From Culex pipiens pallens (Eukaryota; Arthropoda; Insecta; Diptera; Culicidae), in assembly GCF_016801865.2 (NCBI RefSeq), contig NC_068938.1, forward strand, positions 1,798,001 to 1,862,000: a stretch of DNA of 64,000 bases. The letters run 5' to 3'. The notes under the pieces are model-generated. The model searched no databases and was not told the DNA's origin. It saw nothing but the letters and a program-made list of their open reading frames with translations. Every line of letters starts with the position of its first letter. Position 1 is the stretch's first letter. Made by a program: the position numbers and the translations under genes. This document shows, in pieces, positions 12,125-21,659 of this stretch.

Positions 12125-13984
12125 GAGCAATTCTCTACGAAATCGGTCTTTTTTCTTCAATTTTAATTTTTGTATTTTTTAATCCGGCTGAAACTTTTTT
12201 GGTGCCTTCGGTATGCCCAAAGAAGCCATTTTGCATCATTAGTTTGTCCATATAATTTTCCATACAAATTCGGCAGCTGTCCATACAAAAATGATGTATG
12301 AAAATTCAAAAATCTGTATCTTTTGAAGGAATTTTTTGATCGATTTGGTGTCTTCGGCAAAGTTGTAGGTATGGATACGGACTACACTGGAAAAAATAAT
12401 ACACGGTAAAAAAAAATTTGGTGATTTTTTTATTTAACTTTTTATCACTAAAACTTGATTTACAAAAAAACACTATTTTTAATTTTTTTTATTTTTTGAT
12501 ATGTTTTAGAAGACATAAAATGCCAACTTTTCAGAAATTTCCAGGTTGTGCAAAAAATCACTGACCGAGTTATGAATTTTTTAATCAATACTGATTTTTT
12601 CAAAAAATCGAAATTTTGGTCGTAAAAATTTTTCAACTTCATTTTTCGATGTAAAATCAAATTTGCAATCAAAAAGTACTTTACTAAAATTTTGATAAAG
12701 TGCACCGTTTTCAAGTTATAGCCATATTTAAGTGACTTTTTTGAAAATAGTAGCAGTTTTTCATTTTTTTAATTAGTGCACATGTTTGCCCCTGTTGAAA
12801 AAAATATTTTTGAAAACCTGAGAAAATTCTCAATATTTTGCTTTTTTGAACTTTGTTGATACGACCCTTAGTTGCTGAGATATTGCCATGCAAAGGTTTA
12901 AAAACAGGAAAATTGATGTTTTCTAAGTTTCACCCAAACAACCCACCATTTTCTATCGTCAATATCTCAGCAACTAATGGTCCGATTTTCAATGTTAATA
13001 TATGAAACAATTGTGAAATTTTCCGATCTTTTCGAAAAAAATATTTTTGGAATTTTCAAATCAAGACAAACATTTTAAAAGGGCGTAATATTGAATGTTT
13101 CACAAATGTTTCATATATTAACATTGAAAATCGGACCATTAGTTGCTGAGATATTGACGATAGAAAATGGTGGGTTGTTTGGGTGAAACTTAGAAAACAT
13201 CAATTTTCCTGTTTTTAAACCTTTGCATTGCAATATCTCAGCAACTAAAGGTCGTATCAACAAAGTCCAAATAAGCAAAATATAGAGAATTTTCTCAGCT
13301 TTTCAAAAATATTTTTTTCAAAACTGGGCAAACATGTGCACTAATTTAAAAAAATGAAAAACTGCGACTATTTTCAAAAAAGTCACTTAAATATGGCTAT
13401 AACTTGAAAACGGTGCACTTTATCAAAATTTTAGTAAAGTACTTTTTGATTGCAAATTTGATTTTACATCGAAAAATGAAGTTGAAAAATTTTTACGACC
13501 AAAATTTCGATTTTTTGAAAAAATCAGTATTGATTAAAAAATTCATAACTCGGTCAGTGATTTTTTGCACAACCTGGAAATTTCTGAAAAGTTGGCATTT
13601 TATGTCTTCTAAAACATATCAAAAAATAAAAAAAAATAAAAATAGTGTTTTTTTGTAAATCAAGTTTTAGTGATAAAAAGTTAAATAAAAAAATCACCAA
13701 ATTTTTTTTTACCGTGTATTATTTTTTCCAGTGTAGTCCGTATCCATACCTACAACTTTGCCGAAGACACCAAATCGATCAAAAAATTCCTTCAAAAGAT
13801 ACAGATTTTTGAATTTTCATACATCATTTTTGTATGGACAGCTGCCGAATTTGTATGGAAAATTATATGGACAAACTAATGATGCAAAATGGCTTCTTTG
13901 GGCATACCGAAGGCACCAAAAAAGTTTCAGTCGGATTAAAAAATACAAAAAAAATCGAATGACCGAAATCCTAGAGAACTGCTC
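12125..13984. mobile_element. Fold-back element 1: 1.86-kb nearly perfect palindrome
   Basis: Two arms of about 890 bp (12125-13020 and 13099-13984) are reverse complements with very few differences around an axis at about 13059, separated by a loop of about 80 bp. The ends read GAGCAATTCTCTAC and its diverged complement (TAGAGAACTGCTC). ACCT flanks both sides (12121-12124, 13985-13988), a possible target duplication. The arms contain no transposase. Transcription in either direction would give a very long double-stranded hairpin. Confidence 0.9.
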
Positions 13985-13988
13985 ACCT

Positions 13989-16089
13989 TCTATTGTTCAA
14001 CGCTTTATCAACGCATCAGAATAAATCGTTGAATTTCACGAGAGCTTCCAAGAAAACGGTGTGCCTGAAGTGCAATCGTCTTCGTGGTCGTCGTCCAGCC
14101 AACCAAACCGCACCAGCAACGGTGATAAACCATCACAACAAAGTGGATAAGTGGAGCAGTGAAGAGGTTGGCTGGAGAAGATGCTGTGCTCTTGGACTTG
14201 GACCGAATGGTCCGCGTGTACACACGAAATAATTGAAGCAAATAGAGAAGTAAACAAATAGAGAAATATAAATACAAATATAGCGCGTTGAGGGAAGAGA
14301 GAGAGAGCCAGAGCCCGTAGAAAGGTAAATTACAAGATGGTACCTTAAGGGGGAGGAGGAGATGACGGATAAGAGGAAGAAGAAGAAGCAAGAGGATGTG
14401 TGAGATGTGCTGCGCTAGAAAACGAGCCACTAGATAGGGCACTCCACATGGCACTCGCGCTCTCTCTCTCGAGCTTCTCGGGAATCCTCTTGATAGGGAT
14501 GCTGCTGAATGTGGCACTGTGGTCAGCAGCAACAGCAGCAGCAGCAACAAGCGGAGCGAAAAAGTCAAACGTAATTGGAAAGACAAACAAGGAAAAATGA
14601 AAATTCTTCTTCGGGGCCGCGCGCGATGGGGCTCTTCTGATGGCGAGATGAATAATAAATTGAAAAGTGCAGGACACCACCACCCTGCCGCCTCCCCCGC
14701 AGCATCCAGAGGCTCCACTATGGCGATGATAGCCAAGTGAAACGGTCAACCCCGGCAAAGAACTAGGGGTTAAGGGAATGTACACACGCATCTCTCTCCT
14801 TTGGAGAGCAGTTGGAATAGGACGTCGTCGACCAAGTCGCCGTTTTTCCCCCAGCCGAAGATTGCAAACAGAAAAACGGTTCATCTCCGATCAATTGGAA
14901 TAGCGGTGTCTGTACGGTTTGGACATTAGAATTCGAAGCATTTTCGTGCTGGAGCTCGTTTGCCGAAGCTGGAGCTCGCTTGCTCGCTCGGTTTGATCTT
15001 TTTTAAATATCAAAAGTCTTGGGAAGAAAACCAACTTCTTCCTCATATCAGAGGAGGATTGTGCAAATGAGGCAGGAGAATGAGAGAAAATTTAACGCAA
15101 AATTCCTCAAAATGAGCGTTGTTAATGCTGCCAAAAATAGTTATTGTTGTTGGTCCAGGCATCATTAGAACTATTCAGCCGCAGAACGAGAAGAAAACGA
15201 AAGCAATTGGAAAACAGCAAATCATGGTCAGAACGTTCTGCCAGAATCGATATCGTCTATCCCCATTTGGATATTCGCTGGCAGCGTCGGGACCATCAGG
15301 CAGGTATACCGATTTGGCACCGCCAGACCAGCTTTTCCAACTCTGTCGGATGCTGGTGAGGCTCGGGGGCCTCTTTCAATCCTAATTCCAATTAACATCT
15401 TTGAACAAACAGAAATACGTATTTATACGAAATTATATATAATTGCATAATTGAATTCTTTGTGTATAGAGTTGGAACTAGGAGTTGATACACATAACAG
15501 AGGGCGAGCTCGCTTTTTTTTTGCTCCTTCTTTGATTCAGCACTTTTTTTTCGGAGGCTACCGACGTACGCGCGCACAGCATAGAACTCAGGTGGTTATT
15601 TATGTTCCAAGTCAAGTGGATGGATGACGAAGGCATAATGCCAATGACGACGAGGTCCGCAACGACGACGACGGTGGCGATGTCAGTTGGTCGTCAGAGA
15701 GTGGCGAGGCCAATTGCCAGCGGGCTGGAACATAATTCAAAGCCGCACAGACAGTTTGATAATTTGGTTGTTGTAACACTTTGCTGTTATTATGCTTTAG
15801 TCATAAATAAAAATTGTCTGGCTGCAGCAGCAGCAGCCGGTGGGACTTGATTAGATTAATGTGCAGAAAACATTAAGTGAGAATTAATTTTCCATTTAAA
15901 AATATGTTGAGAAAAAAGTCAAAGGTTAGTTTGACAAATTGATTTTTAGCAATTCAATGCCAACAAAGGTCTTCTAAAAAACTCATTTTTGTCAGTTCTG
16001 TCTCTATGACGAGAGAACAATATCATGATAATGTTCGCAAAGCTTGATTAGAGCGTATCCTAGACCTTATACTTCCCCGAAAACCATCT
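13989..16089. other. GC-richer island, no gene recognised
   Basis: Contains purine tracts (GGGAAGAGAGAGAGAGCC, GAGGAAGAAGAAGAAGC), (GCA)n at 14528-14550 and (GAC)n near 15660. Long minus-strand frames here encode leucine/serine runs produced by these tracts. Possibly upstream ds regulatory or non-coding exon sequence. Confidence 0.35.
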
Positions 16090-16185
16090 AACTTCAACGG
16101 AAACTTACTTGGGGATACCCTGGAGATTTTCCCTTATCCCCTTGAAATAGTGGAGCATCAACACCTCCTGTCTTTTGAAGCAATA
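16090..16185 (+). repeat. Opposite-strand fragment of the SINE body
   Basis: GGAAACTTACTTGGGGATAC, GGAGATTTTCCCTTATCC and GTGGAGCATCAACACCTCC are complements of the block at 50.65-50.74 kb. Only this part is present. Confidence 0.5.
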
Positions 16186-16212
16186 ACACAAGACAGTCAA
16201 CAATCACAACTC

Positions 16213-16440
16213 GACAATTTTGAAGTTGATGTCAGTAAACGCTTCAGTTTCGTCGAGGTATGTAAGATTTGAGCTTCCTGAACACGCTTCAATCGATGGA
16301 ATTTAATGTTAGTGTATTTCCACCGAAAAAATAAAATTATAAATTTCGATGATTTTCTCACACAAGAATTAAATTTGGCGATTGGAGCGTGTTCAGGAAG
16401 CCCAAATCTCCCAAATTCATAAAACTGAAGCGTTTACCAA
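16213..16440. repeat. AAGCGTTTAC dispersed repeat, inverted pair
   Basis: 16213-16350 carries the family on the minus strand (GAAGTTGATGTCAGTAAACG, TTCCTGAACACGCTTCAATC). 16383-16440 carries part of it on the plus strand (GGAGCGTGTTCAGGAAGCCC, ACTGAAGCGTTTACC). Two head-to-head copies. Confidence 0.6.
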
Positions 16441-17135
16441 AAAAAAAAAAGGGTAAAAGCATGTAAGATCAAATTGGAAAATTGTTTCAAAAAATAAATG
16501 AATAAATAAAAATTCCGTCAAATTAAATCATTTGGACAAAAAATTTCGCAAACCAATTCCCCACATAACGGTTCACTGAAAGCCCAAACAAACTTCTGAC
16601 CACATCATCTTAATGTACCTGTCAGGGCCCTTCACTTGGCAATCACTCCCCGAAAAGAAGCCCACACATTCTAATAAAGCCATAAATCACTATTTCCCCC
16701 ACGCTGCTGCTCCTCGTACCCACGAGATCTGAATGCCCTCTAAGGTCAGCGACGAACCCGTTCCACCCGGAGATAATCTGCCCAAAAAACCTCGCGCCAC
16801 AGAAGGCAAAAAAAATACCGAAAAAAAATAGCATCCACCATATGTCATTCCATTCACGTCATCTCCGGGGCGCGCGGAGCGATAATGATTTATGATTAAT
16901 CAATAAAGTTTGCTAATTTTCGCTTCTTTTTCCCCTGGCGAGCGCGCACCACCACCCGGCAGATATTTCAGCTGATTAGATTCTCTTTCGGCGAGTTGGT
17001 ATAAGTGTGCGAGCGCCAGCCTCCGGCATCACCTCTCGAGATGATCATCAAACTTGAAGACATCAACCGAGAAGTGGAACCTACATTTTCGACGAGAAAC
17101 CCCGAAATAGACCCGCACTGAACTCTTAACGGTTT

Positions 17136-17402
17136 CACCGTGAAAAAAAGTTTAAATATTTGAAGGTGTAAATTTACATGGCTTTTCATGTAATTTTATC
17201 CAGAATTTTTGTTGTAGCGGATGGAATTACTCATTAAGCTATGTAATTTTCAGTTCTTTGATATAATTTAAAACAATGTTTTAAGTAAAATTAGGAATAC
17301 AGAATGGTATGTAACATTACCTGAGAAGTTATGTAAAATCGCATCAACAGGCTTTAAATTTACATTTATTCAAGTGAGATTTTTCACATTTTTTACTGTG
17401 CA
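17136..17402. mobile_element. Probable MITE related to the CACAG family
   Basis: An AT-rich 270-bp block between CACCGTGAAAAAAAGT and ACATTTTTTACTGTGCAG, with ATGTAATTTTA and TTACATGG phrases like those of the 61.8-kb element. The ends pair only loosely. Confidence 0.4.
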
Positions 17403-18114
17403 GTGCGAGTGAATGAATAAGTGGTGTGAATGTAGCACACTCGCATCATTCCAGAAAATTTGGAAAAAGGTTTTGATCTCTCGCGGAAGATCCCTCGTTG
17501 TGAAATTATTAGATTTTTTGAGATTTTTTTTCTACGGATAAATCGCGTTCAAATTGGTTCAAAATTCGCGTGAAGCGATAAGGACAATGAGGGCCTGCCT
17601 TGAATCAAATTATAACACACAAAAATAAGTAGCGAACGTCGACGAAGAATGTGCGTTGTGAGTCGATCGTGGAAAAGAGCGTACAAAAATTGACTATGTT
17701 TCAGAAACTTTGCATTAAAGAACCAAGAAAATATTCAAGACGCGTCTCACACGTGAAGGCAGACACGAACCGGGGGGGACGGGAAGCGTAATGAATAGAG
17801 AGTGTGAGCGAAGGCAGGCAGAATGGGTCGGAAAAAATGTGGGCTCAACACAGAAGAGTGGTGGCGATCACGCGGGGGTCTGCGCGCAGGAGATGCAAAG
17901 AGGGTGGCTGGCTAGAAGGAACCGACTGAAAAGAGGAACGAAAGCAAAACAGACTCACACCGGCGAACAGCCGCCAGGAAAGTTGGAGGACTCTGCGGGT
18001 ATGTTTGTGAGCTCGGGAAAGCGTTCATCGCGGCCATATTACATACCTTTCGGGAAGGGTTGCCAGGAAATTTGCGACAATTTTGATGGAATCTAAGAAT
18101 TAGATTTTTTTTCT

Positions 18115-18175
18115 ATACGATCGCGATCGTCGGCAACATGATCACTCGCGATCATGTATTTAAGAGCGAAATCCT
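18115..18175. repeat. ACGATCGCGATCGT palindrome module, copy 1
   Basis: The 14-bp perfect palindrome at 18117-18130 is followed by GATCA-type half sites and an AAGAG...CTCTT mini-hairpin (about 18160-18178). The same order of parts recurs at 19340. Six GATCGCGA octamers occur in 17.5-21.4 kb. Possibly a duplicated cis-regulatory module upstream of ds. Confidence 0.5.
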
Positions 18176-19337
18176 CTTATTTACAATCCGGAGCACCCAA
18201 CACTGCGCGATCGAGTGACCATCCCAATTCGGGAACGGTCCAAGATCGCGATCGCGAGAGAGACTTCTCGATGTGAGTGTTAATTTCTCATGCCGGTGTT
18301 GGTTCGAGCCTATACTCTGAATAATTAAACAGGTAAATCGCACAAACACAAATACGCGATCGCGAGAGCGAGAACCCTCAGCGATCGTGGTGGACCACAT
18401 GAGAGACTTCAACTGCGCTTGTGGATGGAGACGGGAAACCTGGGGAAAAAGAAGTGTGGAAACAGACAAACCGGTCGACGAGAGACCCCGGAGAGTAAAA
18501 GAAGTAGTATAATATGCATCATCAAACCGGGTCCGGTCGTCCGAAACTTGCAGCTCGAGCTTGTTGAGACTTGGAGGAAAGTTTGAGAGCATTATAGAGA
18601 GAGAGAGGGAGAAAGATCGAGCGAGGATGCTGTGTGTGGAAAGTATTTTATATATATTAAAAATATGATGATGAAGTAAATACCTGTATCGCTTAATATA
18701 GAATTGCTGAAAAAGGCAGCGCGCGAGCGGCGGCAACCGGAGCAGAAGAATCGGCGCAGAGAAATGCGAAACTATTGCAAGCATGGTTCGTTTGCCGATG
18801 GTTTTGCATCCTCCATCAGTACTATTGAGATTTTTTTTTATTTCGTTGGAATTGACGCGTAAAGTGCCTAGAATGGGCCTCGTGTGTGTGTGTGATGCGA
18901 GAGAAATTTCAATGGTTCTAGCACAGTGACCCCTACCTTGTTGAGTGGGAATGCTCTCCGTAGGAGGCTCAAAATTTGTTTGTAAATTTAGATGGAATTA
19001 TTGTAGGTCAGCTAAATTGAAATTTTAAATATATTTTTAATTGAAAATAGTTTATTATTTTTGCCATTGACGCATCGAATTTTCAAATGTGGAACAACTC
19101 GGTCTACTGATTCATCGAAAATGTTGAGCCTTTGATTCAAATTTTTCGTTTTGAAGGACAATTCTTTCTGTTGATTTTTCGTCACGTTCTGTAAGAACCT
19201 GAACATGCTCCAATCAACAGAATTACATTTAAGTTTATTTCCGGTTAGTGCTAAACATAACAAATTTCGGGTAAAATGCTGTTGTTACATTCTAAGAAGT
19301 CAGATTTGATAAAATCTAAATATCAGAAAAAAAAATC

Positions 19338-19400
19338 ATACGATCGCGATCGTTTGGACCTAGATCACACACGATCATCAAATTAAGAGCAATGTCCTCT
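19338..19400. repeat. ACGATCGCGATCGT palindrome module, copy 2
   Basis: The same 14-bp palindrome (19340-19353) is followed by GATCA half sites and AAGAGCAATGTCCTCT, parallel to the 18.1-kb module. The flanks upstream (TTAGATTTTTTTTCTATACG against a diverged counterpart) also align loosely, indicating a duplicated segment about 1.2 kb apart. Confidence 0.5.
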
Positions 19401-20344
19401 CATGTATGATGCATTCTTTCTAAAAAAAATGAGATTAAATGTTTTACTACGAAATTAAAGTCGGCATTTTTAGTGATTTTGTCGTCTACTATGTTTTATG
19501 AAATTCTTGAGGAGCTGTAGAAAAACCTGAGGTCGAAAATGATTACTAAATTCAAAAAATCTTAAGGCAGATTTGAATAACTTGCATCAGAACAGTCCGG
19601 TCAGCGGGGTCCACGCCACCAGCTTGCAGCAAGGGTGTGTGTGACAGGAAAAAAAAGGCACTTCTCTCCGGCAAATTCTTCTCCACCGGGGCCCAACATC
19701 GCCAGGACAGGACTTCAAAGACATGTTGCCTAGCCCCAAGCGGTACGGGTTGCGCTATTGAGAAATTACAAGCCTCTGCAGTTTTGCGCTGGCCTTCTGC
19801 GCGAGCAAACCTCCCTTTTTCCATATTCTCCCCCCTCCTCTCGCAACCCCAGCCCCAGACTCCGTTAGCTCCCCTTTCCTGTGTTGTCGTTGCTGCTGCT
19901 GCCCTTTCGAAACCGAACCCCTCAGAGCCTCGGCAGCACAAATTATGCTGTCGCGCTCCCTCTCTCTCCTAGTCGACGTCGTCTCTCGGGCTGTGTTCGC
20001 TCAATCACGCTATAAGCCAATCAATTCATCAAAAAAGACGACATTCATTTTCATAATATCCACTTTGCTTTGTTTTTATTCGTTCTTTCCCTTCCCAAAC
20101 CCCGTCTGGAAGCCATATCGAGACTACGACTAGAGAATCTGGAAGAAATTCTTTGAAAATGTTCCCTTTTCGGACAGCTTTTCGACAGCCAGCAAGAATT
20201 TTTGTGCAACACTCGATCTACAGATGAGAGAGAGTGGTCAGATCGTGGTAGTGGTGCACGATCAACTTGTTGTCGGACTCTCTTTTTTCGGTTGATGTTG
20301 GTGTTGCGGACTAATTTTATGCTACGTTATGCTAGGCGCCGCTG

Positions 20345-20490
20345 GTGAACAAGATTCATGTTTCGTGAAATAAAATTCACGTGTTTATGAATTTTGTTCA
20401 CGATTGATGGCGATCAAAATTTGTAAACGTGAACAATATTCATTAACCCATGAACACTATCCCTGAGATTATGAATTTTCGGTTCACCTT
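20345..20490. mobile_element. Double-hairpin mini-element just upstream of the ds leader
   Basis: Outer ends GGTGAACAAGATTCAT and ATGAATTTTCGGTTCACC are inverted. Inside, GTGAACAAGATTCATGTTTC pairs with a GTTTATGAATTTTGTTCAC arm (20347-20402) and GTGAACAATATTCAT with a second ATGAATTTTCGGTTCAC arm (20432-20489). No ORF. Confidence 0.6.
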
Positions 20491-20777
20491 CAAGTTTCAC
20501 GACCATCTTCTTCCGGCGAGCCGCGTATTTTGCTCCAGGCTATTTTATGTTCAAGTTGCGCACTTGACCTGCGCCAGTGTTGGTGGTGAACCTCTTGAAA
20601 GCTCATTCCTCCAGATTTCCATGCACGAGTATGTGTGCGAGGGGGTTGTTTTTCTTTGCTCGGACCCCACGAACATACCCATACAGACAGACACGTTTTT
20701 AAGAAGTTTGAAGATTCCTTGTGTGTAGATATATTTTAATAAATTACAACAACAAATTTGAGAGATTTTTTTGTTTC

Positions 20778-20794
20778 GTTTTGGTTTCTTCCAG
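20778..20794 (+). other. Candidate 3' splice site before the ds leader
   Basis: A pyrimidine-rich stretch ends TTTGGTTTCTTCCAG|G, which would start an exon at 20795 containing the 5' leader and the first coding sequence. It implies a separate non-coding first exon upstream, which I cannot locate. The alternative is that transcription starts inside 20800-21400 and this is a chance acceptor. Confidence 0.4.
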
Positions 20795-20963
20795 GATCGA
20801 GAGCGGGCCGCCGCGGCGCGGAGAGGAGTGCTGTGAAGGTGAATCCAGAGCTGCCGCTGCTGCTGCAGTAGTATCCAAAGAAGTGCGCGGTAGAGAAGAG
20901 AAGGCTCGTGTGAAAGAAGTGAAAAAATGATGTTGGAAATTTTAGAGTTTTAAAAAATACCTT

Positions 20964-21000
20964 CAAGAGTGAGTGAGAGAGAGAGGGAGAGCAGCGAAAG
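20964..21000 (+). promoter_or_regulatory. GAGA tract in the ds leader or promoter zone
   Basis: A run of GAGTGAGTGAGAGAGAGAGG followed by more GA-rich sequence. Such tracts are bound by GAGA factor (Trl) in Drosophila promoters. A similar run lies at about 18596-18616 and another at about 14296-14312. Function is inferred from composition alone. Confidence 0.3.
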
Positions 21001-21237
21001 GAAAGGAAGAAGGAGCGAACGGAGTCGTCTCGTGGTGTGGTGTCAAGACGAGTCCACACGATAAAGTGCAAAAGTGCTGCTAGCTGAGAAGAGACGCGAC
21101 AAAGAAGCTTAGAGAGCAGCACGATCGCGAAGACTGGTGGTGTGGTGTGTGCGTCCAAGTTCAACTCCAAGAGTCGTCGTCGGTCGTCGTTGCGTCGTGT
21201 AGTCTTTTCGGCGGTGTTCGCGTATCTGCAGCTCGCA

Positions 21238-21308
21238 ATGATTTTTAATTTTATTAAATGAGAGCTGCGCGTTAGTGTGTCCAAGACATGAAATTGGAAT
21301 CGAGTTAA
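21238..21308 (+). promoter_or_regulatory. Further cluster of short upstream ORFs in the ds leader
   Basis: uORF 21238-21261 (MIFNFIK) ends in a TGA overlapping the ATG of uORF 21258-21275 (MRAAR). A third uORF, 21288-21308 (MKLESS), follows 12 nt later. An isolated one lies at 20927-20953. None reads into the ds frame. Relevant only if the ds transcript starts upstream of about 21230. Confidence 0.4.
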
Positions 21309-21417
21309 TCATCAAAATTAGCGTCAGAGTGGAGAGTGATCGCGATCGCGCGCGCGGGCGATTCTAGTTTTGGCCACGTGCAGTGCACAGGAACACATAG
21401 TCGAGATCAGAAGTGCA

Positions 21418-21553
21418 ATGAGAAGCGATCGATCGTGATGATCGTGGCTAGGGAAAAGGTGATGATCGCACTCGAACGGCTAGGTCAACTACCTCCTCAA
21501 AGTGGCCGGGCACCAGCCAGATTATGACGACACACTATCTGCGCGTTGGGTAG
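21418..21553 (+). promoter_or_regulatory. Chain of three overlapping upstream ORFs before ds
   Basis: uORF d (21418-21438) encodes MRSDRS and stops at TGA 21436-21438, whose A is the A of the next ATG (TGATG). uORF e (21438-21527, 29 codons plus stop) has a second in-frame ATG at 21462 and ends in a TGA that overlaps the next ATG (ATGA, 21524-21527). uORF f (21524-21553) encodes MTTHYLRVG and stops 106 nt before the ds ATG. All three have a purine at -3. The layout suggests termination-reinitiation control of ds translation, provided the transcript includes it. Confidence 0.5.
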
Positions 21554-21659
21554 CATAGAAGAAAAGAAGAAGAAATTTGGTGCAACGAGTGCAAGAAGAA
21601 GCCAGAAGTGTGTGTGTTTAGTGTGTATCGCCAGGAATCGGTACAGATTCGGGAAGAAA

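Larger units (their letters stand above)
16441..20344. other. Upstream zone of ds, possible promoter or enhancer sequence
   Basis: From about 17450 the DNA is GC-richer, carries the GATCGCGA cluster and GA tracts (18596-18616), and lacks dispersed repeats. 16440-17130 is unremarkable. No ORF is convincing on either strand. Confidence 0.35.
20795..21659 (+). other. ds: Probable 5' leader (UTR) of ds
   Basis: This GC- and purine-rich stretch abuts the ds start codon and has none of the repeats seen elsewhere. It contains GAGTGAGTGAGAGAGAGAGG-type tracts (about 20969-20995), short direct repeats and several short upstream ORFs. No ATG lies between 21554 and the ds ATG. The exact 5' end is unknown. 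Confidence 0.5.

Noticed and set aside
12163..14024. Matching short frames on minus (12163-12360, 12460-12714) and plus (13404-13658, 13758-14024)
   Set aside because: They are the mirror arms of the fold-back element; the identity reflects the palindrome, not a duplicated gene.
14008..14736. 242-codon minus-strand frame with leucine/serine runs
   Set aside because: Produced by purine and GCA triplet tracts on the + strand; no domain, start context or conserved motif.
18152..18784. 210-codon minus-strand frame
   Set aside because: Low-complexity product overlapping GA tracts and GATCGCGA repeats; overlapping frames on the other strand show the same bias.
21546..21659. Upstream extension of the ds frame from a TTG at 21546
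   Set aside because: No ATG in this extension; the product is lysine/arginine-rich and would bury the signal peptide. ATG 21660 with A at -3 is the better start.
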